This document shows positions 21,192-33,794 of a stretch of DNA of 64,000 nt, in pieces. The notes beneath the pieces are model-generated. The model searched no databases and was not told the DNA's origin. It saw only the letters and a program-made list of their open reading frames with translations. The position numbers and the translations under genes were made by a program. Source of the stretch: Merluccius polli (taxonomy: Eukaryota; Chordata; Actinopteri; Gadiformes; Merlucciidae); contig JAOPHQ010005701.1 in NCBI GenBank assembly GCA_030340625.1, forward strand, positions 62,001 through 126,000. Reading direction: 5' to 3'. Each line of letters opens with the position of its first letter. The stretch's first letter is position 1.

Positions 21192-22365
21192 GCTATCCTC
21201 TCCACCACCACCACCGCCACGACCGTCCACCGCCGCCATCAGCTGCCACTGATGAATACACATGGGCACATGCGTTTGGCCAAGCCACCATGATGGATGT
21301 GTGCAGGGGCAGGGGAACGTTAAACACTGTGACACCGGGCAGGAGAAGGAGCCGTGGGGCCTATAGGCATTCACTGATGTACACACGATGCAACGACAGC
21401 AAAACAAGAATAGAAGAAGAAGAAGAGGAGGGAGAGGAGGAAGAGGAGGAAGAGGAGGAAGAGGAGGAGGAGGAGGGGAAGAAGAAGAAGAAGAAGAAGA
21501 ACAAGAACAAGAACAAGAACAAGAAGAACAAGAACAAGAAGAACAAGAAGAAGAACAAGAAGAACAAGAAGAACAAGAAGAACAAGGAAAAGTGAACTAT
21601 GCCAGATTGGGTCATGTGAGGTCTCTGTTATGTACAGTGGTGGCTGTAAACACTGCGTAGTTCATTTACTGTTCATGACATGTGAATAATATATAACATG
21701 TGAATAATATATGAAGGATTGATTAGTTATTTCTATATTTGCAAAAAAGAAGAAAACACATACAGACGCCAATGTGTTTTGCAATCGTGCGGTTGTTTAA
21801 AAGTTCTGTGGGTCAACGTTTAGACATAATAATAGGTAATTTAACCGATGGAAATACTTTAAGCTGCTTTAACTGCATTTTCCGGATAGGATTACAAGTC
21901 ATTGTTTTTGGTCGGTTCCACGTCACTACTCTCAATTCAGCAACTCGTACACAAAAACAAGGCTTATTGCACTGGCTGGGACAGGTCAGCAATGTGACCT
22001 GCTCTGTTTTGTCCATATTCTCCTAATTTACATTTATCTCAAGCACAAAATGTACAGCCCAAAACAAAGACACCAGAAACTAGCCACTGTAAAGCACAGC
22101 TTATCTTATGATTCACTTTATAAAGTTACATTTTTCCACAATGTGTGGAAAAATGTACAAACTTTACAAATGCACTTTCCGTCTAAAAACTATGATTAAT
22201 GCTAAACCCGTACCATTAATCCAATCCACCACTTTTTTGTGTGTGCATCATTGTGTGTGTGTGTGTGTGTAAAATGGTATTCTAGTTGGCTAATAATTCT
22301 ACATTGTTTGTTTCCCCATATAGGTACACACATGCACACTGACAGATAGCCTGAGAATCAGTGCT
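20327..22365. other. Probable 5' intron of mmel1
   Basis: The first coding exon of mmel1 is preceded in transcript order by an acceptor (AG at 20347-20346, exon from 20345), so the start codon lies in the second or a later exon. No coding sequence is recognisable between here and 22365. The interval holds a C/CA repeat at about 21129-21190, a triplet purine-rich repeat at 21410-21593 and TG tracts. Confidence 0.5.
21410..21593 (+). repeat. GAA/GAG/AAC triplet-rich low-complexity tract
   Basis: About 184 bases made of GAA, GAG and AAC triplets, strongly purine on the plus strand. It opens frames for Glu/Lys/Asn polymers on plus and Ser/Phe/Leu polymers on minus; both are compositional artefacts. 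Confidence 0.9.
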
Positions 22366-22368
22366 TAC

Positions 22369-22500
22369 CTTTATCTGTGGACGGTAGGGAGAGACGTCGC
22401 CAGAGCCCCTGTTATCCCAGACACCCCTGCTGAGCTTCCACTCAGAGCTGGTGTGTGGAGAAATGAGACTGTGCTGCTGGATGGAAGGGAGATGCAATAC
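22369..22500 (-). other. Candidate non-coding 5' exon of mmel1
   Basis: On the minus strand the sequence ending ATAAAG at 22369 is followed by a strong donor GTAAGC (22368 downward). It is the best donor upstream of the mmel1 start exon and would splice to the acceptor at 20346. The 5' limit is arbitrary. Transcript data would be needed to confirm it. Confidence 0.35.
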
Positions 22501-22559
22501 ACAGTGTGCGTCTTTACTGGGCTGCTCATGGAGCGAGGGAGGCAACCTCGGAGAGGGAG

Positions 22560-22700
22560 GAAGGGGGGGAGGGAGAGAGAGAGAGAGAGTGGAGGGGAGC
22601 GAGGGAGGGAGGTAGAGAGTGGAGAGCAGAGGGAACGAGAGAGAGAATAGAAGGGGAGGGAAAGAGAGAGAGAGAGAGACACAGACAGACAGAGAGGAAG
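22560..22700. repeat. Imperfect GA/GGGA purine tract
   Basis: Interrupted AG-rich repeat, upstream of mmel1. Confidence 0.85.
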
Positions 22701-22828
22701 AAAGAAAGACATATTAGAGCGAATGAGAGTTGCAAGATGCTTTGTGGGTGATTGATCAGTGCAACAGTGATTAGGATAATATCACAGGGTTTCGGCGACG
22801 TGGGCAGAGAGTAGTGCTGTACAAGCAG

Positions 22829-22839
22829 TGTGTGTGTGT

Positions 22840-22870
<31 letters not shown>

Positions 22871-22874
22871 GGGG
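22829..22874. repeat. TG microsatellite followed by G run
   Basis: TG units run into about 20 Gs. Confidence 0.9.
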
Positions 22875-25800
22875 TGGCTGCGTTGGCAGGGTGTAGGAGT
22901 GGCATGTTGCTGTAACCATCTGGTCCTCTGTAGTGCTGGTAGTGGAGGCCTCCAGCTGCTTGCAAAAGTTATGCTACACACAAGCTGGCATGAATGAGGA
23001 AGTCTGGAGAAACAAGAGAGCATAAATCACGTCATCATATTTATTTTAAATAAAAGCACCAAGGATTTCAACCACAGGGGACCTACAGTACACCACATTT
23101 ATCGCTCTCCTAGGAGGTGATACGGTATGGATATGATGTCATTGTAGGGGGGCACCTTTTGACCAATGTCAACCGTAACTTAAAAATAGGAATGGAAATG
23201 TTCACATTTTCGAATTTCCTTTTTCAGTGTTGGTGACAGCGTGTGTTTACCTTGTTGGCTGTCCACAGTGTGGCCACCGGCTGCAGCATCAGGCCTCTGA
23301 GCAGCAGCTCTCCGCTGTAATTACGTCTTGATGCCCAACAGGTGTGGGCCGCGATGGGCGCGGCGTCGGACAGTGATGGATGTGTTTTGTGACCGACGTG
23401 ATTTATGTGTTTGATGATGCGTTCGGAACGTCGCCCATGAATTGTAAATTAGCTTTTGGGGTTTTTTATTACTTGATTGATCTCCCTGCGTTGTGTTTTT
23501 ATGTCCTTCATTAAAGGGATTCAGTTATTCGAAGGGAGTTACAAGCCGAAGCGTTCAGTTAATTAACGTGTCAAATCGCCCGCAGCATCACGGCCAGCAA
23601 ATGGGCTTTACTGGAACAGGTTCAAAAGTGTTTATTTTTTAAATACATACTTCAGGAGACTGCTTTGATCAATAGCCCTAATAGAAGCAGCAAGGTGTTG
23701 CTTTTGTTTTTTTTCTCCTTCCTTCCCCTGAGTCCTATCAGCATCAGGCAGGCATCATACAGACCACCGCTGTCTTCGCAAGCCTCTCTCCTCCTCCTCC
23801 TCCTCCTTGTCATCTTAGAGGTCTTCGTCGGTAGACAGTGAGGAAGCAGCGGGTGGATCAGTTGAACCGAGGCCTGTGTCATCTGCAAATGGCACGCTGT
23901 CCAGAGTCATTATCAGCCTGATTGGGCGGACTAATGAACTGCTATTAGAGGGAGCGTGCCAGTCACTCTGGCCCACTCCCATCGTACGCTGAGCTGCGGC
24001 GCCGGTGGCCACGCCGGAGGTTTGGCATCGGGGTTTCGACTCCCCAGAGACGCCGTGTTTAAATGGTTACAGTATAGTAATGTAGGGAGTGACGACGCTC
24101 CTTGCGTAATATAGTCGTGTCGTTCACCAATGGAGTCTGAAATGAAGGCTCTATGCTGCTTACTCAACGTTTTTTAATCAAAGTGTATCATCGATTATTT
24201 TTTATTACTTTTCATATGCGTGTCTTGGAAAATGGAAATATATTTTTATTTGATGTTCGTCCAGCTGATGTCATTATTTACAGGGTTTTTTTCAAGATAC
24301 AATATTGGGAAACTATATTGCAATACATATGAGCCTTTAATCTATAGAGATGAGAAGCCAGGAGCAAATGCAGTAAACCATGAAATAACGTCAAGTCATT
24401 TATCTGGCGTGGGCGCCTCATAAATAGCAATGTGTGGCGAATGCTTGTGTGGCTATTCACAACTTGTTTGACATTATTGAAGTTATTTTATTGGAGATTT
24501 TTTGCTAAATTGTGTTCATAGTAAGCAGAAAGACATCCACATAAAAAGCAACTCTATTAAAATATTGGTTGATAATGCATGCTGGGAAACCTGATCTTGT
24601 TTTCATTGTCTTTTTACTTACAAAGGTATATGCATATACCTTTGTGTCAGCCCTCATAAACACATCGAGAGCGAGTTTATTTACCAATCATAATTGACCA
24701 TGAACACTTTTGTCAATTCCTGCTGATTGTCTGCACTGTCAATTGTGTTTGTGCTCTGAGTAGATTGGACTCCAGTCACTGCAGAAGCCGAAGCCTTATT
24801 GTGCTCTGATGTGGAATATTAAACTCAATCACTGGATTATTGCGGGCTGCACTAACCCAGTGTATAGGCCTACTTACGCTTGCACAGACCCTTAATACAT
24901 ACTTCAAAGTCTCAGTTAATGTGTTCATGCTATTTTTTTTGATGCACAGGGTTGCCCAAGGTCGCTGAAAGCTTTGGTCCAGAAAATCCCTAACCCTGAC
25001 CCTAATGAGCCGTGAGGCAGGAGAACATTGCTTTGATTTGCGGTACGATGAATTAGTAAAATAATGATGAAAATAATAATAAAATCGTATAGTATGCAAG
25101 TTAAAATATGTGTATGTTTTATTTGAATGTGTGTTTATTTATAATATGAATGTGTGCTTATCGGTGACTAAATTCATCCTTTTGAAATATGTAATCTGAT
25201 TTTGGATTCAAATGTATTTAATAGTTGGTATTTATCCTCCCGCATGGAAACATATGCCGGATTAGAGCGGTAAGCCTGATGTGCTCATCTGAAACCACAT
25301 TGTAGTCCTTAATTGCATAACTTCACCATCGTCACTGTATTGTACGCCGCCATCATATCTCCCAAGGAAATGTTCATGGAGGTCCCTGGAAGGAAAGGCA
25401 ACAGAAAGCGCCATATTGTAGTGCTAGGCCTCGGTTATGCAACCAGCATGTTGCGTAGCGGTGGAGATTGGGGGGGAGAGGGGCATTGATTTATCCCAGA
25501 GTGCTGAGGACGACGCGTTGTCGCCTGTTTAGCTTCACTTCATTACTCGTCCCCACAGACCGGCTGTCAGCTTGGTGGCACACGGCGCATTTATACACCC
25601 GCCGCTTGGTCCGCCATTAACACCGTGATTAACTGGCGTGTTCCCACCTCGCCTGATTCACCGCATGTGTTTAAAAAGCCACACAGATGCACATGGGCCA
25701 TTAGGCACGGCGTCAAAACAAGCGGTCCCGTTTTGGCGTTTTAAGGAGCGTTGCAGGCTCACTAAGGTAGCAAACATATCCTCGACGTAACATCCAAGTG

Positions 25801-26230
25801 CTGTGTCATTGTGTCGTTCGTTACATAAGGATTTCAGTGCATATGAAGTTGGATGTTATGACTGAAAAACACTTTTGATTGCATGCTAACTGGCATCTTC
25901 AATCACTGTTCTCACTCAAAACTTTAGTAGAAGTGCCCAGAAGTAGCCTCGCTGATTTTGTTTGGGAGAAAATAACAATTTGCCTAACTGGAGAGTTATA
26001 TGATTAATTAGGGTTGATACAGAAAAAATGTGCTGTAATCAATCACAATCAATCCAGTCGCTATTTTAGTTACTAGTGGCCCTATGTGCCTGTTTGTCCA
26101 GAAACCTCCTTTGACAGTGATTTCATCTTTAAAACAATGTAATCCAATGCAATACTTTACCACAGTCTACACAGAAATAAACATGGACTAAAGTGTAAAT
26201 TGTGGCAATTGGTTTGTCCCAGTATGTTTT
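22875..26230. other. Intergenic, no gene recognised
   Basis: No open frame has family resemblance. The stretches around 23240-23420 and 25550-25760 are less repetitive and GC-richer than their surroundings and could hold conserved regulatory DNA, but nothing in the sequence alone proves that. The rest is AT-rich unique DNA. Confidence 0.4.
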
Positions 26231-26234
26231 AGAG

Positions 26235-27034
26235 CAGTGGTTCTCAACCGGTGGGGCGCGCCCCCCTGGGGGGGTGCGGACACTCTCCCGGGGGGGGGGC
26301 GCGGGTTCAAAAAGGAGGACAAATAATACGCGCCCGGCTTTAGGCCGGACTGTCCGGTTTTTCAGCCCTGTCCGGCGTCCGGCGCAGCATCAAGCCGGGC
26401 GCGTATTTGTCCTCCTTTCTGAGAGCGCAATAGTAACACACCACTGATACGTGTAACCGGCTGTTCATAGGTTCACCTAACTGGGTTTCATAAGAAAATG
26501 ATAAACGCACACAAAGCATACAGTTGAACATCAGTCAAACGCTTTATTAACACTCTCTCGCCTCTCGCCTCCCCCCCCCCCCCCCTTCTCCTACGGCAGT
26601 GGTTCTCAACCGGTGGGGGCGCCCCCCTGGGGGGACACAGACACTCTCCCGGGGGGGGGGGGGGGGGGGGGGGGAGACAAATATGCGTCCGGCTTTAGGC
26701 CGGATTGTCCGGTTTTAGGCCGGACTGTCCGGTTTTTCAGCCCTGTCTGGCGTCCGGCGCAGCATCAAGCCAGGCGCGTAGGCCTATTTGTCCTCCTTTT
26801 TGAGAGCGCAATAGTAACACACCGCGCCCCCCCCCGCCGGTCGTAGGTCCGCGGTGTGTTACTATTGCGCGCACCCCCCCCCCCCCCCCCCCCACCGTCG
26901 GCCGGAGTGTTAAAATCGTCAACAATTGCGAACCCCCCCCCCCCCCCACACACACACGTCAACAATGGGGGGGGGCCCGACTGCAATGAACCAGTTTTGG
27001 GGGGGCCCAGCCTGAAAAAGGTTGAGAACCCCTG
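26235..27034. mobile_element. Composite of hAT-like elements with CAGTGGTTCTCAACC ends
   Basis: Left ends CAGTGGTTCTCAACCGGTGG occur at 26235 and again at 26597, and one right end (GGTTGAGAACCCCTG) finishes at 27034. The interior has G and C homopolymers and a GGACAAATACGCGCCCGGC block that recurs as its inverted complement. Flanking bases do not form a clear 8-bp duplication, so this looks like nested or partly deleted copies rather than one clean insertion. The same family recurs at 29747 and 30116. Confidence 0.75.
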
Positions 27035-29746
27035 GTCTAAATAGTTGATTTATTTAAGTATCGGAAATCTGCAAGGCTGCAATTCCCCTGGTTGGCCGTT
27101 GTTCGTCGCCATTTTGCCAGCGTTTGTTGCCCTCCAGGTATCCATGGTAGTCACGTGACCGCAAAGTATGACTATTATTTAGTCTACAGCGTCCATTCAC
27201 TCCAATAATAACCCGGTCACGGTGATAGATTACGCTAACCATAACCATAATCCTTTATGGAGTGAATTGTTTCACAGTAGACTGCGGACACTGTAGACTC
27301 TGCTCTGCGAGCGGACGCTGTAGACTCTGCTCGTCTCTTACCACCGCGAACGGGTTTATGAGATTGTTTCACACAGATCGTTTCACACAGACGCGGGAGG
27401 GTACCTTTTGCGTCAGTATCACGTCTAGGGGCGTGACAAACCGTCGGTATATTACGAGTTGGGATGAGAACGTGTTGCAAATGACAGCTTGGCGAGCCGC
27501 AGGAGGCTCGCGGGCGGTTAGAACGCAAACAATATAGAATAAAATTGCTCGCCTGTCTACCAGCCATGGTTCCAGAAAATAGACAACAAAATCAACCACG
27601 CAAGTCGCTTGTTATTCTTGTCATCGGCAGAGCACTGTCAATCCCGCACAGCCCGGTCAACGGCGCATGTGATTGGACTGTGCCTCAGCAGAGAGCAACC
27701 AATAGGTTTAGAGCAAGATGGTCCCGCCCCCAGGAAGGTTTTTTTTTTCCTTTTTTTCAGAACCACGTTTTCAGACCTTTGACGCTAAAGGAGTTTCAAA
27801 ACGAAACGGCGACAGAACAGTGTCAATAATCACGTGACTCGCAAGCTTGCGCCCGTGTGGTCAAATCTCTGAAAAGTCAGTGCTGAAAATTAAGTTCTGA
27901 AAAAATACATTGCAATGGTGTAAATTTACACCTTTACAAGTTTTTAAAAATAAATATTCAACCTTTCAAAACGTATTTCTCAATGTTTGAACAGCTGTTT
28001 GCAGAATCCCATTTACAAGGTTTCAAAACCGGGAAACAAAGTAATACACTGTTAGAACAGTGTCAGATTTGAAACTCTGCAAATGCGCTGGTGAACATTT
28101 TTAAACTTTGAAAATGTGTTTGTGAAAACATTTTAGCTTTGAAAATGTGTTGGTGAAAATGATGAAGAAGATAAAATAGAACACAAAATCATGTTTGCAG
28201 ATGTTTGACTTTTTTTTTCAGGCTATAATCTCTTTTTTCAGTGGTGCAAAACCTTTTTTACAAGGTGTTGAGTTTTCAAACACAGACTTACAAGCCTTTG
28301 AAACCTTTTTTTTCAGGTTTGAATTATGACATGATTCTGGCTCCATAGAATGCCACTAATGACAAAAAGGATTGTTAGTATCTTTTTAACTTTCTAAAAC
28401 TATATTGTCTCAATCAATGTCTTACGTCATCGTTTTCATCCTTTCTCAAAGATCTGCATAAATAAACATCAAGAGATTCAACCGTCTAAAAGTGAACTTC
28501 TGCATTTGAACCAGTCCACCAAAAAGTCCAGCTTGTTGTTTGTTGAGTGGTGATTGTGAAGCACCGATACCACCTGGACGGCCCAACACAGTGATCACAC
28601 GTCGTCACAGTCTTCACAGTCTTCACGTCTCTTCTCGTTCTTCTCCATCCGCCGCTGACCTGTGAACTTGGGACATGAGGAACAGACTATCCTCGCTGGA
28701 GCCGTCCTCCACTGCAACAGTGCGAGGTCTCCTACTGTCACAGTGGGTTTGCGACGGCCAGGACAGCCCTCACCCCTAATCCCCCGCCCCCCCCCCCCCC
28801 CCCTCCCCGCTCCTTATCTTAATAGCATCCACCGCTATCGCAACAGCAGCAAGGGACAATCGACCCCTTCCATCGCTTTATCAGCAGCGCCCTCCTCCTC
28901 CTCCTCCTCCTCCTCCTCCTCCTCCTCCTCCTCCTCCTCCTCCTCCATCCCTCCCTGCCACCCGCTCCTCACCCGCCAGCCACCAGCACACCCTCTTCAA
29001 CCCCCCTCCACACACACACACACACACACCTAATTGATCTATCGCCCTCTGCTATCTCTCATCTTGTTCCACTGCTGCTACGCTTTTGGCCACGATCTGC
29101 ACTTATTTAAGGGAGGAGAATTGCATTTGTATGTTCTTTTAAATCAAAGCGCACCTTTTTTAATCCTGACCATAAAGATATAATAAAGACAAACGATGAG
29201 ACACGACGACGCACGCGCCAGGGGCCCGCACAACGCTGCACGCCCGAGGAACCGGCGACGGGTTCTGGTCACTTAATTGCCTTCGCTTGGTGTCTGCAAT
29301 GTGGTGCCGTGACGTCATACCCCGCCGTGACAACAGTTACCTTGCAGGGACAGGTGACGCAGGTGACGCGACAGGAGCCGCGCGCGAGGCCAGGTGAAGA
29401 GGCGATTTGGGTTTCGCTCTCCTCGCAGCCCTTCCTTCGCGTATATAGTTGTTTTTCTACGGAAAGCTTCATCCCCTTGGGCCCGGGGAACTTCCTCTGG
29501 CTGAGATAATGTAGGATGGACACTGAAAGAAAAATAATATCAGTGGCACTTCATGGCTTTGTAGCTTTTTTTCCCCCATATTGGTTTTTATTATGCGCTT
29601 GAATTTATACGGTTGTTTTTGGACTCCAGCCTTTTTCGTGGGATGTGAATATTGCAGTGATCAAGTGGCACTTTATCGCAAAGTGTGATCACGCTTCCTT
29701 CCCCAGGAAATAAGATATAGTGCAGAATAATGGAATCATACTATGA
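27035..29746. other. Intergenic, no gene recognised
   Basis: Contains CpG-rich DNA at 27.1-27.8 kb, an AT-rich part at 27.9-28.4 kb with recurring TTTGAAAATGTGTT-like phrases, a C run near 28790, a CTC triplet repeat at about 28892-28945 and a CA tract near 29010. No exon with plausible protein similarity was found. Confidence 0.4.
28892..28945. repeat. CTC trinucleotide microsatellite
   Basis: About 18 units of CTC. Confidence 0.95.
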
Positions 29747-30081
29747 CAGTGGTTCTCAACCGGTGGGGCGCGCCCCCCTGGGGGGGTGCGGACACTCTCC
29801 CGGGGGGAGGCGCGGGTTCAAAAAGGAGGACAAATACGCGCCCGGCTTTCGGCCGGACTGTCCGGTTTTTCAGCCCTGTCCGGCCCCCCCCCCGTCGGCC
29901 GTCGGCCGTAGGTCCGCGGTGTGTTACTATTGCGCGCACCCCCCCCCCCCCACCCCCCCGTTGGCCGTAGGTCCGCGGTGTGTTGCTATTGCGCGTCAAC
30001 AATGGGGGGGGGGGGGGGGGGGGGGGCGACTGCAATGAACCAGTTTTGGGGGGGCCCAGCCTGAAAAAGGTTGAACCCCTG
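29747..30081. mobile_element. Non-autonomous hAT-like element, copy 1 of a tandem pair
   Basis: Starts CAGTGGTTCTCAACC and ends GGTTGAACCCCTG. Flanks TACTATGA (29739-29746) and TACTACGA (30082-30089) match at 7 of 8 positions, consistent with an old 8-bp hAT target duplication. Internal G and C homopolymers make its exact length uncertain. Confidence 0.8.
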
Positions 30082-30115
30082 TACTACGATAACATCTCTC
30101 GCGAGTAGTTTGCAT

Positions 30116-30439
30116 CAGTGGTTCTCAACCGGTGGGGCGCGCCCCCCTGGGGGGGTGCGGACACTCTCCCGGGGGGGGGGGCGCGGGTTCAAAAAGGAGG
30201 ACAAATAATACGCGCCCGGCTTTCGGCCGGACTGTCCGGTTTTTCAGCCCTGTCCGGCGTCCGGCGCAGCATCAAGCCGGGCGCGTATTTGTCCTCCTTT
30301 TTGAGAGCGCAATAGTAACACCCCCCCCCCCCCCCCCCCCCCCGTTGGCCGTAGGTCCGCGGTGTGTTACTATTGCGCGCACCCCCCCCCCCCCCGTTGG
30401 CCGTAGGTCCGTGGTGTGTTGCTATTGCGCGTCAACAAT

Positions 30440-30473
<34 letters not shown>

Positions 30474-30528
30474 CGACTGCAATGAACCAGTTTTGGGGGG
30501 GCCCAGCCTGAAAAAGGTTGAACCCCTG
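30116..30528. mobile_element. Non-autonomous hAT-like element, copy 2 of a tandem pair
   Basis: Same family as the preceding copy but with longer interior homopolymers, including a run of more than 30 Gs near 30441-30473. Its right flank (TACTACGATAACATCTCTCG and the next ~14 bases) is identical to the right flank of copy 1, showing duplication of element plus flank rather than two independent insertions. Confidence 0.8.
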
Positions 30529-30562
30529 TACTACGATAACATCTCTCGCGAGTAGTTTGCAG

Positions 30563-32660
30563 AGATATATGCTGCCCTCTACAGGCAAGGTCAAGCACAG
30601 AGATAGGCATCTTACCTGTACTGGTACCGGTACTGGTGCTGCATCTAGTTCTCCCCAGTCATACCCAGTTGCAGCTCTCAGCCTCCACACGAGATTATCA
30701 GCCTCCACCATGAGCATATTCCCATAACTATAGGGACATGGGAAGAATAACCCCTGGACTGAAAAAAAAACAAAAAAACAACCACGTTGTGTTTTGAGCG
30801 GCTCATAATGACATGTTTGTAAAATCGTAAAAGCAATGCAGTTCCTTGTGTTTTTGTTATTGTGCTCCTGGTTATCGGCGCCTTAATAAACAATGAGGCA
30901 TTCCGGCAGCATGCTGTAATTGCCTGGAGCCCCAACAGTGGCGGAGTAATTACACAGACAGAGAGGGGTATATGGCTTCATGACTGTCACCATTTAATGA
31001 TAATGGGGCACAACTGCGGTCAGCTAATCACAGCGAACTGGCTCGTACAGCTCGCCATGCAAATGTGACGTGACTGGAATACAGAGCGGCCGCGCGCCCC
31101 CGCGGCTCCGCCACGCCGCCCGCTCGACAGGAGACTATGCATATCATTACAGCGCGTGACCCGCCGCCACCTGCAGGGCTATGATTAGTGGCGCTGCGGA
31201 CGGACAGGTTTAATTTTAGATAAACTATAAGGCTTATCTGCCGGCACAGCAGAGCATGCAGCAGCGTACGCCTCCTTATGTGCGTATTGTCTTTAAGTCA
31301 CATCGGCTCTGGGAGTCCTGCGGTGAATGACACAATGGAAACCTCGAACCGAGTAATCAGCGACAAAAGTTGTGCACAGTCAATTACTTGTCAACGTTTT
31401 GTTGCTACCGTAGGTAGTTTTTTACTGAGGATCTCAACCTGCAACCTCAACCTGATTTGTATGAGATTATTTTATTCCAACAGTTGTTAGTCAGTGTCAA
31501 CTGCACTGTGAAAGTTAAATACACTCCAAATGATTTGCACTGGTCTTTAATTTGCCATAATTGAGCAATGTATTATGTGATACCAGCTGAGAGAACATTA
31601 TCATAGCTTAATAGAATTATAATTTTACAATCCCACTGCTGACCATGAACATCTGATTAATACGAATCCTTCTTTATATGCTCTGAGTTTTTTAATCACA
31701 ATATCAATGATAGGACTAATTATTTCAAACGCAATGCACTTTAATGTAAAACCTACTACCTTAGCCTATGGTTGTTGTGTTTGTGCTCATGCTCCTCGGC
31801 TGTAGAGTGGTAACTGGCAGCATGACAACATGTTTACAGTGTGATGTCTTTACTCATCACAAACACCAACACAAAACAGCAATTTGAAATGGATAGAAAA
31901 CATTGATAGAAAACAGTCTGCCTATACCGGTCCGTCTGTTTATTTTATGAGGCATGACGTTGTTCTTGCTGGATGTTTTTTTTATATATAAGGTTCACTT
32001 AACCGATATTAATGTAAAAATGTATAAATAGCCATCTATTATAGGCCTACAGTATAATAAATGCCAATAAGTATCTCCATCTAAAACCTGTACTGTACTG
32101 TATACTGCTGGCTAGTGCCAGCCAATGCCACAGAGGCATCATCAGCACCAACCCTGACCGGGACCATGGTGCCATGGTGCATGGAAGTAGCAGACCCATA
32201 ATTAGGTGACACCTCTGTGAAAAGGGTCTATTGCTTAATTTATACTGGTTTTAACTGCCATTTCCTGCAGTCAATTAAAGGTGTGCAGCCCCACCAGAGA
32301 GCCCGGGTTTCACCTGACGCCGTCCGAAGTCTCGCGTGAAACGGCGCCCTCTGCGGTTCAGTTAATTCCCTGCAAAAACAAGGACTTGTGTCAAATGAAA
32401 AACGTCGTATAGATATTCATCTCGTATATATATATATATATATATATCTTAAGCAACCAATCGCGTTATTTATGTTGTATTTTTTTGCTTTTCTTTCCAT
32501 ATACACAGGCCTATGTTATACGATACGTAGGCTACTTAGGAAAACCCGTGTATAGAATTATTAGAATTACGGAATTATCACAAAAATTAATTTGTGTCGA
32601 TTTGTATACGATGGGCCGTGGTTGACAAGTCATTAAAATAAAATATTATTTACATTTTAC
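30563..32660. other. Intergenic upstream of miip
   Basis: No gene recognised. A GC-rich island at about 31081-31200 is followed by AT-rich DNA. A TA tract lies at about 32428-32447. Confidence 0.4.
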
Positions 32661-32669
32661 AACCATAAG

Positions 32670-32915
32670 TTTACAATTTCTCAACGACCCGGAATACCCC
32701 TTTAAAATCCGTGACGGCGGTGTTGCATTGTGGGTAAAACCCGGTCATCTGGCCAATCACACCCAATGTTGTCGATGCGTCGTTACGGAACCGAGGAAGT
32801 CGGTTCGTTTTTAAACTGCACATCCAACAACAACAACAACAACAACAACTCACGTGTCCATTGTTACATTTAACCCCCCGAAAACAACCAGGGTAAATAA
32901 ATACAAGGCGGCGTC
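32670..32915 (+). promoter_or_regulatory. Likely miip promoter and 5' UTR
   Basis: Within 230 bases upstream of the miip start are a CCAAT box (GGCCAATCAC, 32751-32760), ETS-like CCGGAA near 32690 and a GCATTGTGGG motif near 32725. An AAC microsatellite (32827-32848) falls in the presumed 5' UTR. No TATA box is seen. Confidence 0.4.
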
Positions 32916-33721
32916 ATGTCCTCCACACGTCGACCCGCTGCGACGAGGCAGCAACGCGGACGTTTGCAGCCATTTGGAGACGGTACCGGGGTGGGCCGTG
33001 GACCCGGGGACGGTACCGGGGTGGGCCGTGGACCCGGGGACGGTACCGGTACCGGGGTGGGCCGTGGACCCGGGAGGAGGGCGACCCTCGCCAAACCCGC
33101 CGTCACCTTCGCGGCGGACCTGACCTCAGGTCCAACCATGGCGCCGCAGAGCAGAGAAGGTGAGACCATGGCTCCCTCTCCTCCTCCCTCTCCTCCTGCT
33201 CCTGCTCCAGAGACGTACAGGGATGCGTGCAAAGCCAATGGGTCAGAGCTAAAATGGTGACGTGAAATGTATTTTGATGATGCGACATTTGGTTTGTGGA
33301 TATTTCGTCCACCAGGAGACACGAGGAGCCCGCCAGCCACGCCCGTCCGTCCCGGTGGAGACGCGCAACGGGTGAGTTCAAACCCTTTTAGTTTTTGCTT
33401 TTTTTTTTACCACTAGGTGGCGCTTCAGACCTCACAGCCATAGCCACTTGAGACGTGTTCACCCCTACACAGCCCTCTCTTAAAATCCAATTAAAACGGA
33501 AATGTGGTCAGCATATATTTAAAAGCAAACTAAGCATTGTTTTGTTTTTTTTAATTGCTTTTTAGAGGCCGGCTGAAGTGAAGGTCACCTGCCATTCTCC
33601 TGAGCAGGAAGATCTGACCTCCTCAGGAAGTCATCATCGCATGCCACCTTTACTTGGGTACGACTGGATAGCAGGTAGGCCTACCATGCTTTATTGATTT
33701 CCTGCGTGGTGTCTCTTGCTT

Positions 33722-33794
<73 letters not shown>

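Noticed and set aside
21119..21595. 158-codon frame with His/Thr then Glu/Lys/Asn polymers
   Set aside because: It runs through CA and GAA/AAC simple repeats only.
29730..30485. Pro/Gly/Arg-rich frames of 99-117 codons
   Set aside because: They fall inside hAT-like elements and read through C and G homopolymers.
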